Source: Candidatus Roseilinea sp.
Lineage (GTDB): Bacteria > Chloroflexota > Anaerolineae > J036 > Brachytrichaceae
Length of the DNA stretch: 64,000 nt
Reading direction: 5' to 3'
Assembly: GCA_025998955.1 (NCBI GenBank)
Contig: AP024676.1
Span: 1,240,001 to 1,304,000, forward strand
The notes under the pieces were generated by a model. It was not told where the DNA came from, searched no databases, and saw only the letters and a program-made list of their open reading frames with translations. This document shows positions 17,241 to 26,700 of the stretch, in pieces. Both the position numbers and the translations under genes were made by a program. Position 1 is the first letter of the stretch, and each line of letters opens with the position of its first letter.

Positions 17241-19231
17241 GGAAGTCGCAACCAACCGGCCCTCACCGAGCGCCACCACAACGACATACTCATGCCAGGT
17301 CATCGCCCGCGCATCGAAGCGCCGCCACAGCGGGCGAACCGCGGCGGGGTCGCACCCGAGGCGCTGCGCCAGCCGGCCGGCGTCCATGGCATAGTCGGTC
17401 GCCAAGCCATAGCACCGCGCATCTGCGCAGGGGCGCTCCGACGGCAAGCCCAGCGCCGCCGCAAGCTCCGGCGCGAGCACGTGGATCGCCTCGCGCCAGA
17501 ATGGGCAGGGCACGAGAAAGTCACCCGATTCCGGCACAAGCAGCACGACCCGCTCGCCGGCCTGCGCCCGCGCGGCCGCCGTTGCCAGGTCCGCCTCACA
17601 GCGCACCCGAATAGCCGCCGCCGATAGACGCGTGTTGGCCGGCACAACACACAGCGTCCAGGCGTTGGCGATCTCGCCTGGGCCCTCGGCAACGAGCGTT
17701 GCCTCCAGCCGAAGGACACGCAGGTGCTCCACCGTCCCGCCGGCATCAAGCGACGCAACGCGGATGCACCCGACCTCGCGGACTGCACCGGGTGCGATGC
17801 GGCCGACGGGCGACGCGCCCTCGACAAGCACGGCATCCTCCTCCCGGAGGCGCCAATGCAGGTCGGCGCGGCGCAGCGGCCCCGCGCCACTCGACAGGGC
17901 AAGGTGGATCTCCAGCGGCTCGTCGCTCCACCAGCAGCATGGGTCGCGGTAGACCGGCCAGTCGCCGCCGCGCACCCAGCGCCGGCATCGCTCGCGATCC
18001 ATCACCAGCACGCGATCGGCGTTGAAACGACACCATTCGTCCGGCTCGAACTTCAGCACGCCGAAGTCGTCTATCACGCCGGAGGTCGTGATCGGCGTAT
18101 CACGCCAGCCGCTGACCACGTAACCGCCGGTCGCATGCCGCCGGCGCACCTGCTCCAAGATGAACTTGCGCACTTCGGTCGCCTGCAGCCGGCCCAGGCG
18201 GGCCAACGCCGCACCACCATCGGCGACGCCGGCGGCGTGCAAGCGCGAAGCATGCTCACGCGCCCAGGCCAGCTCGTCGCGCTGCATGGTGACCGGGCCG
18301 GTCACCCAGAAGGGCGGCGGCTGCAACCGCGACCAGTCACGCATGGTGTCGGCATCGCAGAACTCGCCGTAGATCCACGGCTTGGCCGGCAGATACGGCC
18401 GCGCGAAGTGCGCGTTGAGCGCCTCGAACTGGTGCAGCTCGGCGTAGAAGTGGTAGTCATAGAAGTCACCCTCATCCGAGAGGCTGCCGTAGGCTTCGCC
18501 GGAGCCACTGTTGTCGCACAGCAGTGCGTTGGGCAGCCAGTGCCGGGCCAAGGCACGCAACTGGGCCAGAAAGCGCGCGTCCACCTCCGTCCCCAGCTCA
18601 CAGCCCAGGCTGACGATGATGATGGAGGGGTGATGGTGCACGCGGCTCAGGATGGCCGCGTACTCATGCAGCGCCAGCGCCCGGAAGGCCGGCGTCACCC
18701 GCGACAACCACATCGGCAACTCCAACCACAGCAGCATGCCGGACTCGTCGGCGACTTCGAAGAGCGCCTCATCCGGCACGTAGAGACACAGCTTGAAGAG
18801 GTTGAAGCCCAGCCGGCGCGCCTTGGAGAAGGCGTCGCGTACCTCATCGGGCGATGGGGTGGGGCACAGCCGCTGCTCGTCCCAACCCCAGTCGAGCACG
18901 CCGCGGAAGTGAACCGGCGCGCCGTTGAGCAGCGTCCGTTCGCCGCGAGCGCGCACGTCGCGAAAGCCGATGCGTCGCTCGGCACGCGCGCCACCCAGCT
19001 CGATGGCGAGCGCATAGGTCTGCGGCGTCTCCGGCGACCAGCGCACGTGCCCATCCACGCGTAAGGTCACACCGAAGGCGCCGCGATCCCCGACGCACAC
19101 CGGCGCGGCTGCGTCCAGCGCTTCTATGCGGGCGACGCCGGTCGTAGCACGCGACCGCGCATCCATGCCGACCAGCCGGCCGGCCACACGCACGAGGCCG
19201 TTCGCACGGACCTGCACACGCAGATCAGCGA
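17175..19231 (-). pseudogene. GH2 glycosidase, C-terminal fragment (gene split by an insertion sequence)
   Basis: This is the main part of a glycoside hydrolase family 2 enzyme (beta-mannosidase/beta-galactosidase-like) whose first 156 codons lie at 20698-21166 beyond an insertion sequence. It has the immunoglobulin-like middle domain, the barrel start NGAPVHFRGVLDWGWDEQRL, the acid/base region IVSLGCELGTEVDARF (GCE where most relatives have GNE) and the nucleophile region PWIYGEFCDADTMRDW. Removing the insertion and one 9-bp duplication gives one continuous frame of 838 residues, so the gene was intact before the insertion. An ATG at 19274 inside the element could start a truncated protein, but it would lack the sugar-binding domain. 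Confidence 0.88.
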
Positions 19232-19240
19232 GGGTGCATT

Positions 19241-20278
19241 TCAGTTTGGGGGCGAAGAATAGGCGGCAGACCACATCGCGTCAAAGGCGTGACCCAGAAC
19301 GGCGGCCCGAATCGGGAGCAGACGCTCGATGCCGGGACGGCTCCAGCGCATCCCGCTACCGGCGAAGCGGTGACGGAATTGCTTGCAGGCGCTCTCGACC
19401 ACGCCGCTGCCGATCGGCCAGCCGTCTTCGTGCAGGCTCTGGTATTGCATGCGTCGCCGGTTGTCCCCGAAGTAGCCCGCTTCACGCCGTAGCATCTCGG
19501 CGTGCTGGGGATGGGTATGGGCGGCCTGACGGAGTCGAGCCGCAATCCGGTCGGCATGGCCCTGGAACAAGAGGGTTTCGTGGGCACGATACCAAGCCTG
19601 GGCCGCCGGGCTGCCTGCTGCGTGCAGGCCGTGAGCAACCTGCCACAGATGCTGGCTGGCGTGATACCAGTCCACGGCTTGTCGGCTGTCGTAGAACTGA
19701 TCGCTGACTAGATGCCAAATCCACCCGGCGCCATCGCCCAAGGCGATGGTGTCACGTGCCTGCGTCCAGCCGCGACGTTGGGCGGCCGTCCGCAACACCT
19801 GGCCGAACCGTTCCGGCCCGCCCAGATGGGCGACGTAGCTGGCGCGGACGGCGTGGGCCGTGTCAACCCACTCCTCGCTCTGGCGATCCCAGGTCGGCTG
19901 CAGGACGACATCAAACACGCACCCCACCTTGAGTTCCTTCCAGCCTTCGCCACGCACATGAACCGTTGCTCCGTCCAGGGCGACACCCATCTTGCCCAGC
20001 ACGGTCGCCGCCTCGGCGGTGCGCCCGCCGCCGTCCGCCAGGGCGCGTTGCGTGGCTTCTACCCCCCGAAAGCGCTCTCCCCATACCGCCACCCGCCGCC
20101 ACACACTGCTGTCGGACATGACCAGCCCGCCCACCTGTCCCAGGATGCGCTCCGCTTCCTCAAACGTCACCAGCCCGCTCAGCCACACCGCCTGCTTGGC
20201 CACCTGTTCGCTCCAGTGCTTGTCCCACACCGCCAGCTGCCGATCGAGGGGGGAAAAGCCCGACGCGGCAGGCTTCAC
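19241..20278 (-). CDS. ISKra4-family transposase
   Basis: A 345-residue DDE transposase. The acidic triad regions are visible as GVALDGATVHV, ALGDGAGWIW with DWYHASQHLW after it, and PIGSGVVESACKQFRHR followed by GSGMRWSRPG, the C-terminal signature of the ISKra4 family. The start is a GTG that overlaps the stop of the upstream small gene (GTGA), so it may be made by coupled translation or as a frameshift fusion with it, as is known for this family. Its stop codon lies inside the terminal inverted repeat. Confidence 0.9.
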   Translation of the reverse strand: MKPAASGFSPLDRQLAVWDKHWSEQVAKQAVWLSGLVTFEEAERILGQVGGLVMSDSSVWRRVAVWGERFRGVEATQRALADGGGRTAEAATVLGKMGVALDGATVHVRGEGWKELKVGCVFDVVLQPTWDRQSEEWVDTAHAVRASYVAHLGGPERFGQVLRTAAQRRGWTQARDTIALGDGAGWIWHLVSDQFYDSRQAVDWYHASQHLWQVAHGLHAAGSPAAQAWYRAHETLLFQGHADRIAARLRQAAHTHPQHAEMLRREAGYFGDNRRRMQYQSLHEDGWPIGSGVVESACKQFRHRFAGSGMRWSRPGIERLLPIRAAVLGHAFDAMWSAAYSSPPN

Positions 20279-20544
20279 AGTAACTGCGGACAGACCGGCC
20301 CCGGCACCGGCCGGCTCGCCTCTTGCGCCTCGATCACGGTGACCGCCATCGCCTCGCTCATCCGCTTGCGCAGCTTCAGGATCACCTCCTCGATCTGCGT
20401 CAGCGTCGGCTGGCCGGCCTGTTCATTCCAGTCCAGCAATTCATCGATCACGGCCTCCGCTTCTCGCATCAGCACCGCTTTCATCTCGCCTCGCCGTGGC
20501 GAAGACGCTGACTTGCGCTGTGTCGTCGCCCTGGTCTCTTTCAT
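20275..20544 (-). CDS. Small upstream ORF of the ISKra4-family element
   Basis: An 89-residue basic, helical protein (MKETRATTQRKSASS..., then EAVIDELLDWNEQAGQPTLT and EVILKLRKRMSEAM). In ISKra4 elements the N-terminal part of the transposase is often encoded in a separate frame of this size; this looks like that part. It ends in TGA that overlaps the GTG of the transposase. Confidence 0.75.
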   Translation of the reverse strand: MKETRATTQRKSASSPRRGEMKAVLMREAEAVIDELLDWNEQAGQPTLTQIEEVILKLRKRMSEAMAVTVIEAQEASRPVPGPVCPQLL

Positions 20545-20697
20545 GGCACACCTCCCGGATATAACTGTCCTCGCATTATGCCCGCAGCGGCTCTGATATG
20601 CCGGTCTGTCAATCCACGACGGCGTCTATGCCCGCGCGGGCGAGGTCAGTCTGTGCGCTTCTTCGGCGCACTCCTGCCCCAAAATTGAAATGCACCC

Positions 20698-21166
20698 GAT
20701 CAGCGATCGCCGGACCGGCCAGCCGGCGCAGGCGGATCGGCTGCCAGATCCCGCCGAAGGTGTTGCACACGTCGGGCAAAAAGCCGGCCAGCGACTCGCG
20801 CAGCTTGTAGCGCCCTTCGCCCGGCTTCCAGACCTCCAGCTCGAGCAGGTTCTCACCTGCGCGCACGAACGTCGTGATGTCCACCTGCCAGCGTGACCAG
20901 AGGCCGGTGTGCGCGCCGACGACCCGGCCGTTCACGCGGATGGTCGCTGCAAAGCTCACTGCGTCGCACTCCAGCAACCAGTAGCCAGAGGGATCGTCGA
21001 GCGTGAACGTCCGCCGGTAGATGGCCGGCCCTTCGGTCAGGCGGTCATCGGTCTCGGCCTCCCACGTCGCCGGGACGAGAATCGTGCGCCAGTCGCCATT
21101 GCCCAGCCGGAAGCGCCAGTCGCCGTCGAGCGGGACGACGAGGCTGCGATCGTCTTCGAGGAACAC
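20698..21166 (-). pseudogene. GH2 glycosidase, N-terminal fragment
   Basis: The first 156 codons of the interrupted GH2 gene: start MFLEDDRSLVVPLDGDWRFR, the sugar-binding domain with VPATWEAETDDRLTEGPAIY, YWLLECDAVSFAATIRVNG and GGIWQPIRLRRLAGPAIADR, ending where the insertion sequence begins. There is no signal peptide, so the original enzyme was probably cytoplasmic and acted on imported oligosaccharides. The reading frame continues into the insertion to a stop at 20609. The next gene on this strand upstream is the phytanoyl-CoA dioxygenase-like gene, 56 bp away. Confidence 0.88.
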
Positions 21167-21222
21167 GCTTCAGGAGAGGCCCTAAGGTTCTCCGACAACC
21201 TCAGGCCCTGCTGCTTGCTGCA

Positions 21223-22065
21223 CTACCAGCGATCCAAGCCGAGCAACTTGCGGCCGAGCGGCGTCAACTCGGCCGTCTTCCCATACAGCTCCTCCAGCCG
21301 GCGCGGGTCGCCGGGGAAGGCGCGGTCGTGGGGTGGCTTTTGCCGGTTGCGCCAGCGCTCGATGCGCGCCAGCCGCTCTTCCTCGCTGCCCACGGGGAAC
21401 ATAGTGATGTATTGCGCCAGGCGCGGCTTGTCGGAGACGTTGTGGCCGTTGCCGTGCGCCAGCAGGGTGTCCCAGATCAGCAGGTCGCCGGCGCGCATCG
21501 GAATTGGCGTGACGCGCATGCCCGGCGGCAGGGCGTTCAAGTCCGGCACGTAGGGGTTACGATCGGCCGGCTGCATCGCGATCCACCGTTCCAGGTCACG
21601 GTGGAAGCCCGGCACGCACTGAAAGCCGCCCATATCTGCGCTGGTGTCGGTGAGCGCCCGGACGCCCTGCACGCGGAAGGGCAGGGGCAGCTTACTGGTG
21701 TCCACGTCCCAGTGCACGAAACCTTTGTGGTCGTATTCGGGGTGGGCCAGATGCTGCGGCGGCTTCATGCAGGCGCGGTCCTCGCTGACCCACAGCGCCT
21801 CCGTGCCGTAGATCTCGGCGAAGGCCTGGTGCACGCGCGGGTGCTGGCGATTGTTCCACAGCGCCTGATGCTGATAGAGCTCGACCATGCCGTTGGGCCG
21901 GTGGGGCGGTCGGTACCAATCCTCCGGGTCGTTCGGGTCCATGCCGAGGAAGTCGAAGATCGCGTCAATCACGGCCTGCAGGTTTTCGGGCGGCACAGCA
22001 TCATGCACGATCACATAGCCGTTCTCGCGGAAGAAATCCAAGTCGGCGGGCGTAAAGATGCTCAT
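21223..22065 (-). CDS. Phytanoyl-CoA dioxygenase family protein
   Basis: A 280-residue Fe(II)/2-oxoglutarate oxygenase of the PhyH family. The facial triad is visible as HWDVD (His and Asp) and the later LLAHGNGHN, followed by the 2-oxoglutarate-binding Arg in SDKPRLAQYITMFP. The start MSIFTPADLDFFRENGYVIV is typical. The frame runs on to 22242, but that part is antisense to the nuclease gene; ATG 22065 is the family start. The substrate is unknown; it is upstream of, and codirectional with, the broken GH2 gene, so the two may once have shared a transcript. Confidence 0.9.
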   Translation of the reverse strand: MSIFTPADLDFFRENGYVIVHDAVPPENLQAVIDAIFDFLGMDPNDPEDWYRPPHRPNGMVELYQHQALWNNRQHPRVHQAFAEIYGTEALWVSEDRACMKPPQHLAHPEYDHKGFVHWDVDTSKLPLPFRVQGVRALTDTSADMGGFQCVPGFHRDLERWIAMQPADRNPYVPDLNALPPGMRVTPIPMRAGDLLIWDTLLAHGNGHNVSDKPRLAQYITMFPVGSEEERLARIERWRNRQKPPHDRAFPGDPRRLEELYGKTAELTPLGRKLLGLDRW

Positions 22066-22090
22066 GTGGCGAAGTATGACGCAAGAAAGT

Positions 22091-22591
22091 ATGCTTGTCA
22101 CCGTGATCAAGCGCATCGTCTTTCCCCTTATCGCTTTGCTCTCCGTGGTCGGCGTCTTGGCGTTCTTTCTATCCGGCTCGCCCAGCACCGTGCCGGACGG
22201 CGAAGATGCGCGCGTCGTGCATGTCGTGGATGGCGACACCATCCACGTCGAGATCGCCGGCCAGACCTACCGCGTGCGCTATATCGGCATTGACGCGCCG
22301 GAGAGCACGACCACGACCGAGTGTTTCGGCCGTGAGGCGACCAACTTCAACCGCGCGCTGGTGGCCGGTCAGCGCTTACGCCTGGAGCGTGACGTGAACG
22401 ATACCGATCGCTACGGACGACTGCTGCGCTACGCCTACTTGCCCGACGGGCGCATGGTGAACGAAGTGCTGGTGCGCGAGGGCTATGCGCTGGCGCGCTC
22501 GTTTCCGCCGGATGTGAAGCACCAGGATCGCCTGCGCGACGCCGAACGCGATGCCCGCCAGGCGCGCCGCGGATTGTGGGGGAGGTGCTGA
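22091..22591 (+). CDS. Thermonuclease-like secreted or membrane-anchored nuclease
   Basis: A 166-residue staphylococcal nuclease-fold protein with an N-terminal hydrophobic segment (about 8-26) acting as signal peptide or anchor. The catalytic features VVDGDTIHV, YRVRYIGIDAPES and DRYGRLLRYAYLPDGRMVNE are all present. It would cut DNA or RNA outside the membrane with Ca2+. I use ATG 22091 because it gives a short positively charged n-region before the hydrophobic stretch; ATGs at 22058 and 22076 are possible but nearly touch or overlap the divergent gene. No good ribosome-binding site decides between them. Confidence 0.85.
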   Translation: MLVTVIKRIVFPLIALLSVVGVLAFFLSGSPSTVPDGEDARVVHVVDGDTIHVEIAGQTYRVRYIGIDAPESTTTTECFGREATNFNRALVAGQRLRLERDVNDTDRYGRLLRYAYLPDGRMVNEVLVREGYALARSFPPDVKHQDRLRDAERDARQARRGLWGRC

Positions 22592-22650
22592 AGTGACAGG
22601 GAGTCAGGGGTCAGGGGCCAGAGGTCGGGGGTCAGGGGAAGTCCTGCGTC
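22592..22650. repeat. Intergenic 7-bp-period tandem repeat
   Basis: GTCAGGG, GTCAGGG, GCCAGAG, GTCGGGG and GTCAGGG units, period 7, lie directly after the nuclease stop and reach the 3' end of the recombinase gene. Confidence 0.7.
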
Positions 22651-22653
22651 CAT

Positions 22654-23652
22654 TCACCCCTGCTTTCTTCCCGCCGCTTCTTTCGCGCTCAGGCCATAGG
22701 TGTTGAGCTGGTCGCGCAGCACGGCCGTGCGCGTGTGGGCGTAGACGATCCGCGTGGTCTCCGGCGACGCATGGCCGAGATACGCCTGCACGCTCTCCAG
22801 CGGCATGCCTTCGTTGAGGAGTTGCGTCGCACGGTAATGCCGGAAGGCATGCGGCGATGCGGCCTTGCTCAAGCCGAGCGCCTTCGCCGCACGTTTCACC
22901 GCACGCCAGATGCTCATGCGCGTGAGCGGCTGGCCTTTATTGCGTCGGTGACTGATGAACAGGGCGGGGTAGGGGTCGTCGCGTTCGTTGCAATAGGCGC
23001 GGATGGCTGCCTGCGCCTCCGGCGTGAGGAAGAGCATACGCTGCTTGTTGCCCTTGCCGGTGATCAGCACTTCGCCTGCCCGGCCGTCGGCCACCTGGGC
23101 GCGCGTGAGCGAAGCCACTTCGCTCACGCGGCCGGCCGAGGCATAGAGCGTGTGCATGATTGCCCGGTCACGGAGTAGCTCCAAGCGCTTCGTCGTAGAA
23201 CGCCACCGGCGCCAGTGGCGTTCGTTCGACTTGCCATCAGGCTCGGGCAGCGGCTGTTCGTCGTAGTAGGTGATGATGCGTGGTAAGTCAGGGTCAATGG
23301 CGCGGTGGCGATAGCCGGCGCGGGCATCGCCACGCGAGACGCGCAACTTGGCCTCGGCCTTGGCGCGGTTGAATCCAGCGGGTAATAGGTCGTGTGCGTC
23401 CATCCACTCGAGCAGCCGGCGTAGCGAGGCCAGATACAGCCGGCGCGTGGCGCGGGCGAACTTACGCTTGGCCAGGAAATCGCTGAAGCGCTGCAACACG
23501 TCTTCGTCCAATTTCAGTTTGGCTTCGACCGCCAGCGACAAGCCGGCCTTGTAGGCTGCGCGCGTGTTGTCGCTGGCGTCGTGGAGCGAGGCAAGGAAAG
23601 CCTGCGCGAGCGCGTCGGTCACGACGGTGGGCGATGGGGCGTCCGGCGTCAT
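22654..23652 (-). CDS. Tyrosine recombinase (XerC/XerD-like)
   Basis: A 332-residue integrase-type recombinase. The N-terminal SAM-like DNA-binding domain (about 10-105) is followed by a catalytic domain with Arg in YASAGRVSEVASLTRAQ, Lys in ITGKGNKQRMLFLT, the His/Arg box SPHAFRHYRATQLL, a His in YLGHASPETT and the nucleophile Tyr in RIVYAHTRTA. The unusual spacer KSNERHWRRWRSTTKRLELL sits just before the first Arg region. It cuts and rejoins DNA through a phosphotyrosine link. It is the first gene beyond the leader-distal end of the CRISPR array and has its own promoter. Whether it is a housekeeping Xer or belongs to a lost mobile element cannot be settled here. Confidence 0.9.
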   Translation of the reverse strand: MTPDAPSPTVVTDALAQAFLASLHDASDNTRAAYKAGLSLAVEAKLKLDEDVLQRFSDFLAKRKFARATRRLYLASLRRLLEWMDAHDLLPAGFNRAKAEAKLRVSRGDARAGYRHRAIDPDLPRIITYYDEQPLPEPDGKSNERHWRRWRSTTKRLELLRDRAIMHTLYASAGRVSEVASLTRAQVADGRAGEVLITGKGNKQRMLFLTPEAQAAIRAYCNERDDPYPALFISHRRNKGQPLTRMSIWRAVKRAAKALGLSKAASPHAFRHYRATQLLNEGMPLESVQAYLGHASPETTRIVYAHTRTAVLRDQLNTYGLSAKEAAGRKQG

Positions 23653-23658
23653 ACTCGA

Positions 23659-23686
23659 ATCATATCACAGAATGTTACTTAATCAA
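23659..23686 (-). promoter_or_regulatory. Predicted promoter of the recombinase gene
   Basis: Read on the minus strand: -35 TTGATT (23686-23681), 16-base spacer, -10 TATGAT (23664-23659). The expected start point falls on or next to the ATG at 23652, so the transcript would be nearly leaderless. An inverted repeat TGTTAC/GTAACA (23673-23678 and 23693-23698) overlaps the -35 box and could be an operator. Confidence 0.55.
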
Positions 23687-23791
23687 CATTGTGTAACACT
23701 AACACTGATTTAGCCCACGAGCTAACCACGTCAAGCACGGCTTAGCGGCTGCAACAGAGCTGGAGCGCGTCCGTGCGGTGCGCCCCGTGCG

Positions 23792-26700
23792 GTTTCAGTG
23801 TCCTCGAACGGACTTTAGCGTCTGCACCGCGATAGCGCAAGACATGTTGGGCAAAGTAGGTGCTGTTTCAGTGTCCTCGAACGGACTTTAGCGTCTGCAC
23901 CATGCTAGCAGAAGGGCAGCTTGCCATCAGTGCAAGCCACGTTTCAGTGTCCTCGAACGGACTTTAGCGTCTGCACCGGGCTCTTGGGCCAATGCGCCAT
24001 AAAGAGTGGGGCGCGTTTCAGTGTCCTCGAACGGACTTTAGCGTCTGCACCTATGTGAATCTCGAGTGCGACGATCCGGAGACAGCACGTTTCAGTGTCC
24101 TCGAACGGACTTTAGCGTCTGCACCACCGCGCGCAACTACGAGTCCATACGCGGCTCCTCTTGTTTCAGTGTCCTCGAACGGACTTTAGCGTCTGCACCG
24201 TGCAGCAGTTTGTAGATCTTGGCGAGAAAATCCTGGTTTCAGTGTCCTCGAACGGACTTTAGCGTCTGCACCTTGACTTGGTTGGATGGAGCGTTCTAGC
24301 AGTCGTCCGTTTCAGTGTCCTCGAACGGACTTTAGCGTCTGCACCACGTCTTTGGTGATGTTTTTGGAACTCTTGTGGACGAGGTTTCAGTGTCCTCGAA
24401 CGGACTTTAGCGTCTGCACCCTGCATAGCTACCGCGCGACGGCGGGTTCTGCAAATGTTTCAGTGTCCTCGAACGGACTTTAGCGTCTGCACCAACGGCG
24501 TTCGTCTTCTATCTAATCGCTTCCGTCGCAAGTTTCAGTGTCCTCGAACGGACTTTAGCGTCTGCACCCGTGACAAGGTAGATGGTGGATCACGGATAGA
24601 GCGTGGTTTCAGTGTCCTCGAACGGACTTTAGCGTCTGCACCACAAGTTGACCCCGCGATTCGGGGGTCGCCATCATAGGTTTCAGTGTCCTCGAACGGA
24701 CTTTAGCGTCTGCACCGACGGCCTTTCCGAAGGCCTTCGCAATCTTGCAAGAGCTGTTTCAGTGTCCTCGAACGGACTTTAGCGTCTGCACCTCATCAAT
24801 CCGCCTTGCTGCCGCGCGCCACTTTTGGGTTTCAGTGTCCTCGAACGGACTTTAGCGTCTGCACCATTAGCGAGGGCATCCTCTCTGATGACGTGAGGAA
24901 ACGTTTCAGTGTCCTCGAACGGACTTTAGCGTCTGCACGGAACCCAAATCGTCAATATGGTGGGATATTCTTGGGTTTCAGTGTCCTCGAACGGACTTTA
25001 GCGTCTGCACCGACGGCCTTTCCGAAGGCCTTCGCAATCTTGCAAGAGCTGTTTCAGTGTCCTCGAACGGACTTTAGCGTCTGCACCTCATCAATCCGCC
25101 TTGCTGCCGCGCGCCACTTTTGGGTTTCAGTGTCCTCGAACGGACTTTAGCGTCTGCACCATTAGCGAGGGCATCCTCTCTGATGACGTGAGGAAACGTT
25201 TCAGTGTCCTCGAACGGACTTTAGCGTCTGCACGGAACCCAAATCGTCAATATGGTGGGATATTCTTGGGTTTCAGTGTCCTCGAACGGACTTTAGCGTC
25301 TGCACCGACGGCCTTTCCGAAGGCCTTCGCAATCTTGCAAGAGCTGTTTCAGTGTCCTCGAACGGACTTTAGCGTCTGCACCTCATCAATCCGCCTTGCT
25401 GCCGCGCGCCACTTTTGGGTTTCAGTGTCCTCGAACGGACTTTAGCGTCTGCACCATTAGCGAGGGCATCCTCTCTGATGACGTGAGGAAACGTTTCAGT
25501 GTCCTCGAACGGACTTTAGCGTCTGCACGGAACCCAAATCGTCAATATGGTGGGATATTCTTGGGTTTCAGTGTCCTCGAACGGACTTTAGCGTCTGCAC
25601 CGACAGTTTCCGCATACTCCGTATGCTTGCTCGGCGAAGTTTCAGTGTCCTCGAACGGACTTTAGCGTCTGCACCCGCTGGCCACTCCCAGCGGGTGGTC
25701 GGTCGCCCATGTGTGTTTCAGTGTCCTCGAACGGACTTTAGCGTCTGCACCTTAAGGCGCTCGGCCCGATGAGACATAAGGAGTGTTTCAGTGTCCTCGA
25801 ACGGACTTTAGCGTCTGCACCAAAATGGCTACCTACATAAATGACTTTGCATGCGAAAGTTTCAGTGTCCTCGAACGGACTTTAGCGTCTGCACCTCGTT
25901 ATATCGTGTCTGCAAAAAGGTGAGATCACTCTGTTTCAGTGTCCTCGAACGGACTTTAGCGTCTGCACCCCGGGGATAGAGTATCGATACAACCCTGCGC
26001 TCGGTGTTTCAGTGTCCTCGAACGGACTTTAGCGTCTGCACCAAATCGCGCTCTGCGCAGGAAAGTTGCTTTGACTGTTTCAGTGTCCTCGAACGGACTT
26101 TAGCGTCTGCACCCTCGCCGCTAAGAAAGTGATCCCAAAGGATGTCCGATTTCGTTTCAGTGTCCTCGAACGGACTTTAGCGTCTGCACCCCAAGTTCTA
26201 CCGGCATCCACCGGAACGACGATCTCGGTTTCAGTGTCCTCGAACGGACTTTAGCGTCTGCACCCGGAGGGTAAAGATGCTGTCTGTTCCTCAACGTTTC
26301 GTTGGTTTCAGTGTCCTCGAACGGACTTTAGCGTCTGCACCAACATTTCGCTGTCTTTTTGGTGTTGTTGGTGCGATTCGTTTCAGTGTCCTCGAACGGA
26401 CTTTAGCGTCTGCACCCTTCCCCATCTCCTCGATGGGCATCTCTCCTCTAAGCACGGTTTCAGTGTCCTCGAACGGACTTTAGCGTCTGCACCATCGTCG
26501 CCGCCACAAGTGCGCATCCCCAGTTGCCAAGTTTCAGTGTCCTCGAACGGACTTTAGCGTCTGCACCGGGAGATATGGATTTCAAGCCAGACCGACGCGG
26601 TCATTGTTTCAGTGTCCTCGAACGGACTTTAGCGTCTGCACCTCAAAGTCTCCCCAACGACAAACCCGCGTGATCTCGGTTTCAGTGTCCTCGAACGGAC

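Larger units (their letters stand above)
19232..20697 (-). mobile_element. ISKra4-family insertion sequence, complete
   Basis: A 1466-bp element with terminal inverted repeats beginning GGGTGCATTTCA at both ends (left 19232 inward; right, reverse complement, from 20697 inward); the similarity continues for about 22 bp. It is flanked by a perfect 9-bp target duplication, GATCAGCGA, at 19223-19231 and 20698-20706. It holds two overlapping genes on the minus strand. The intact ends, duplication and open transposase frame indicate a recent and possibly still mobile copy. Confidence 0.93.
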
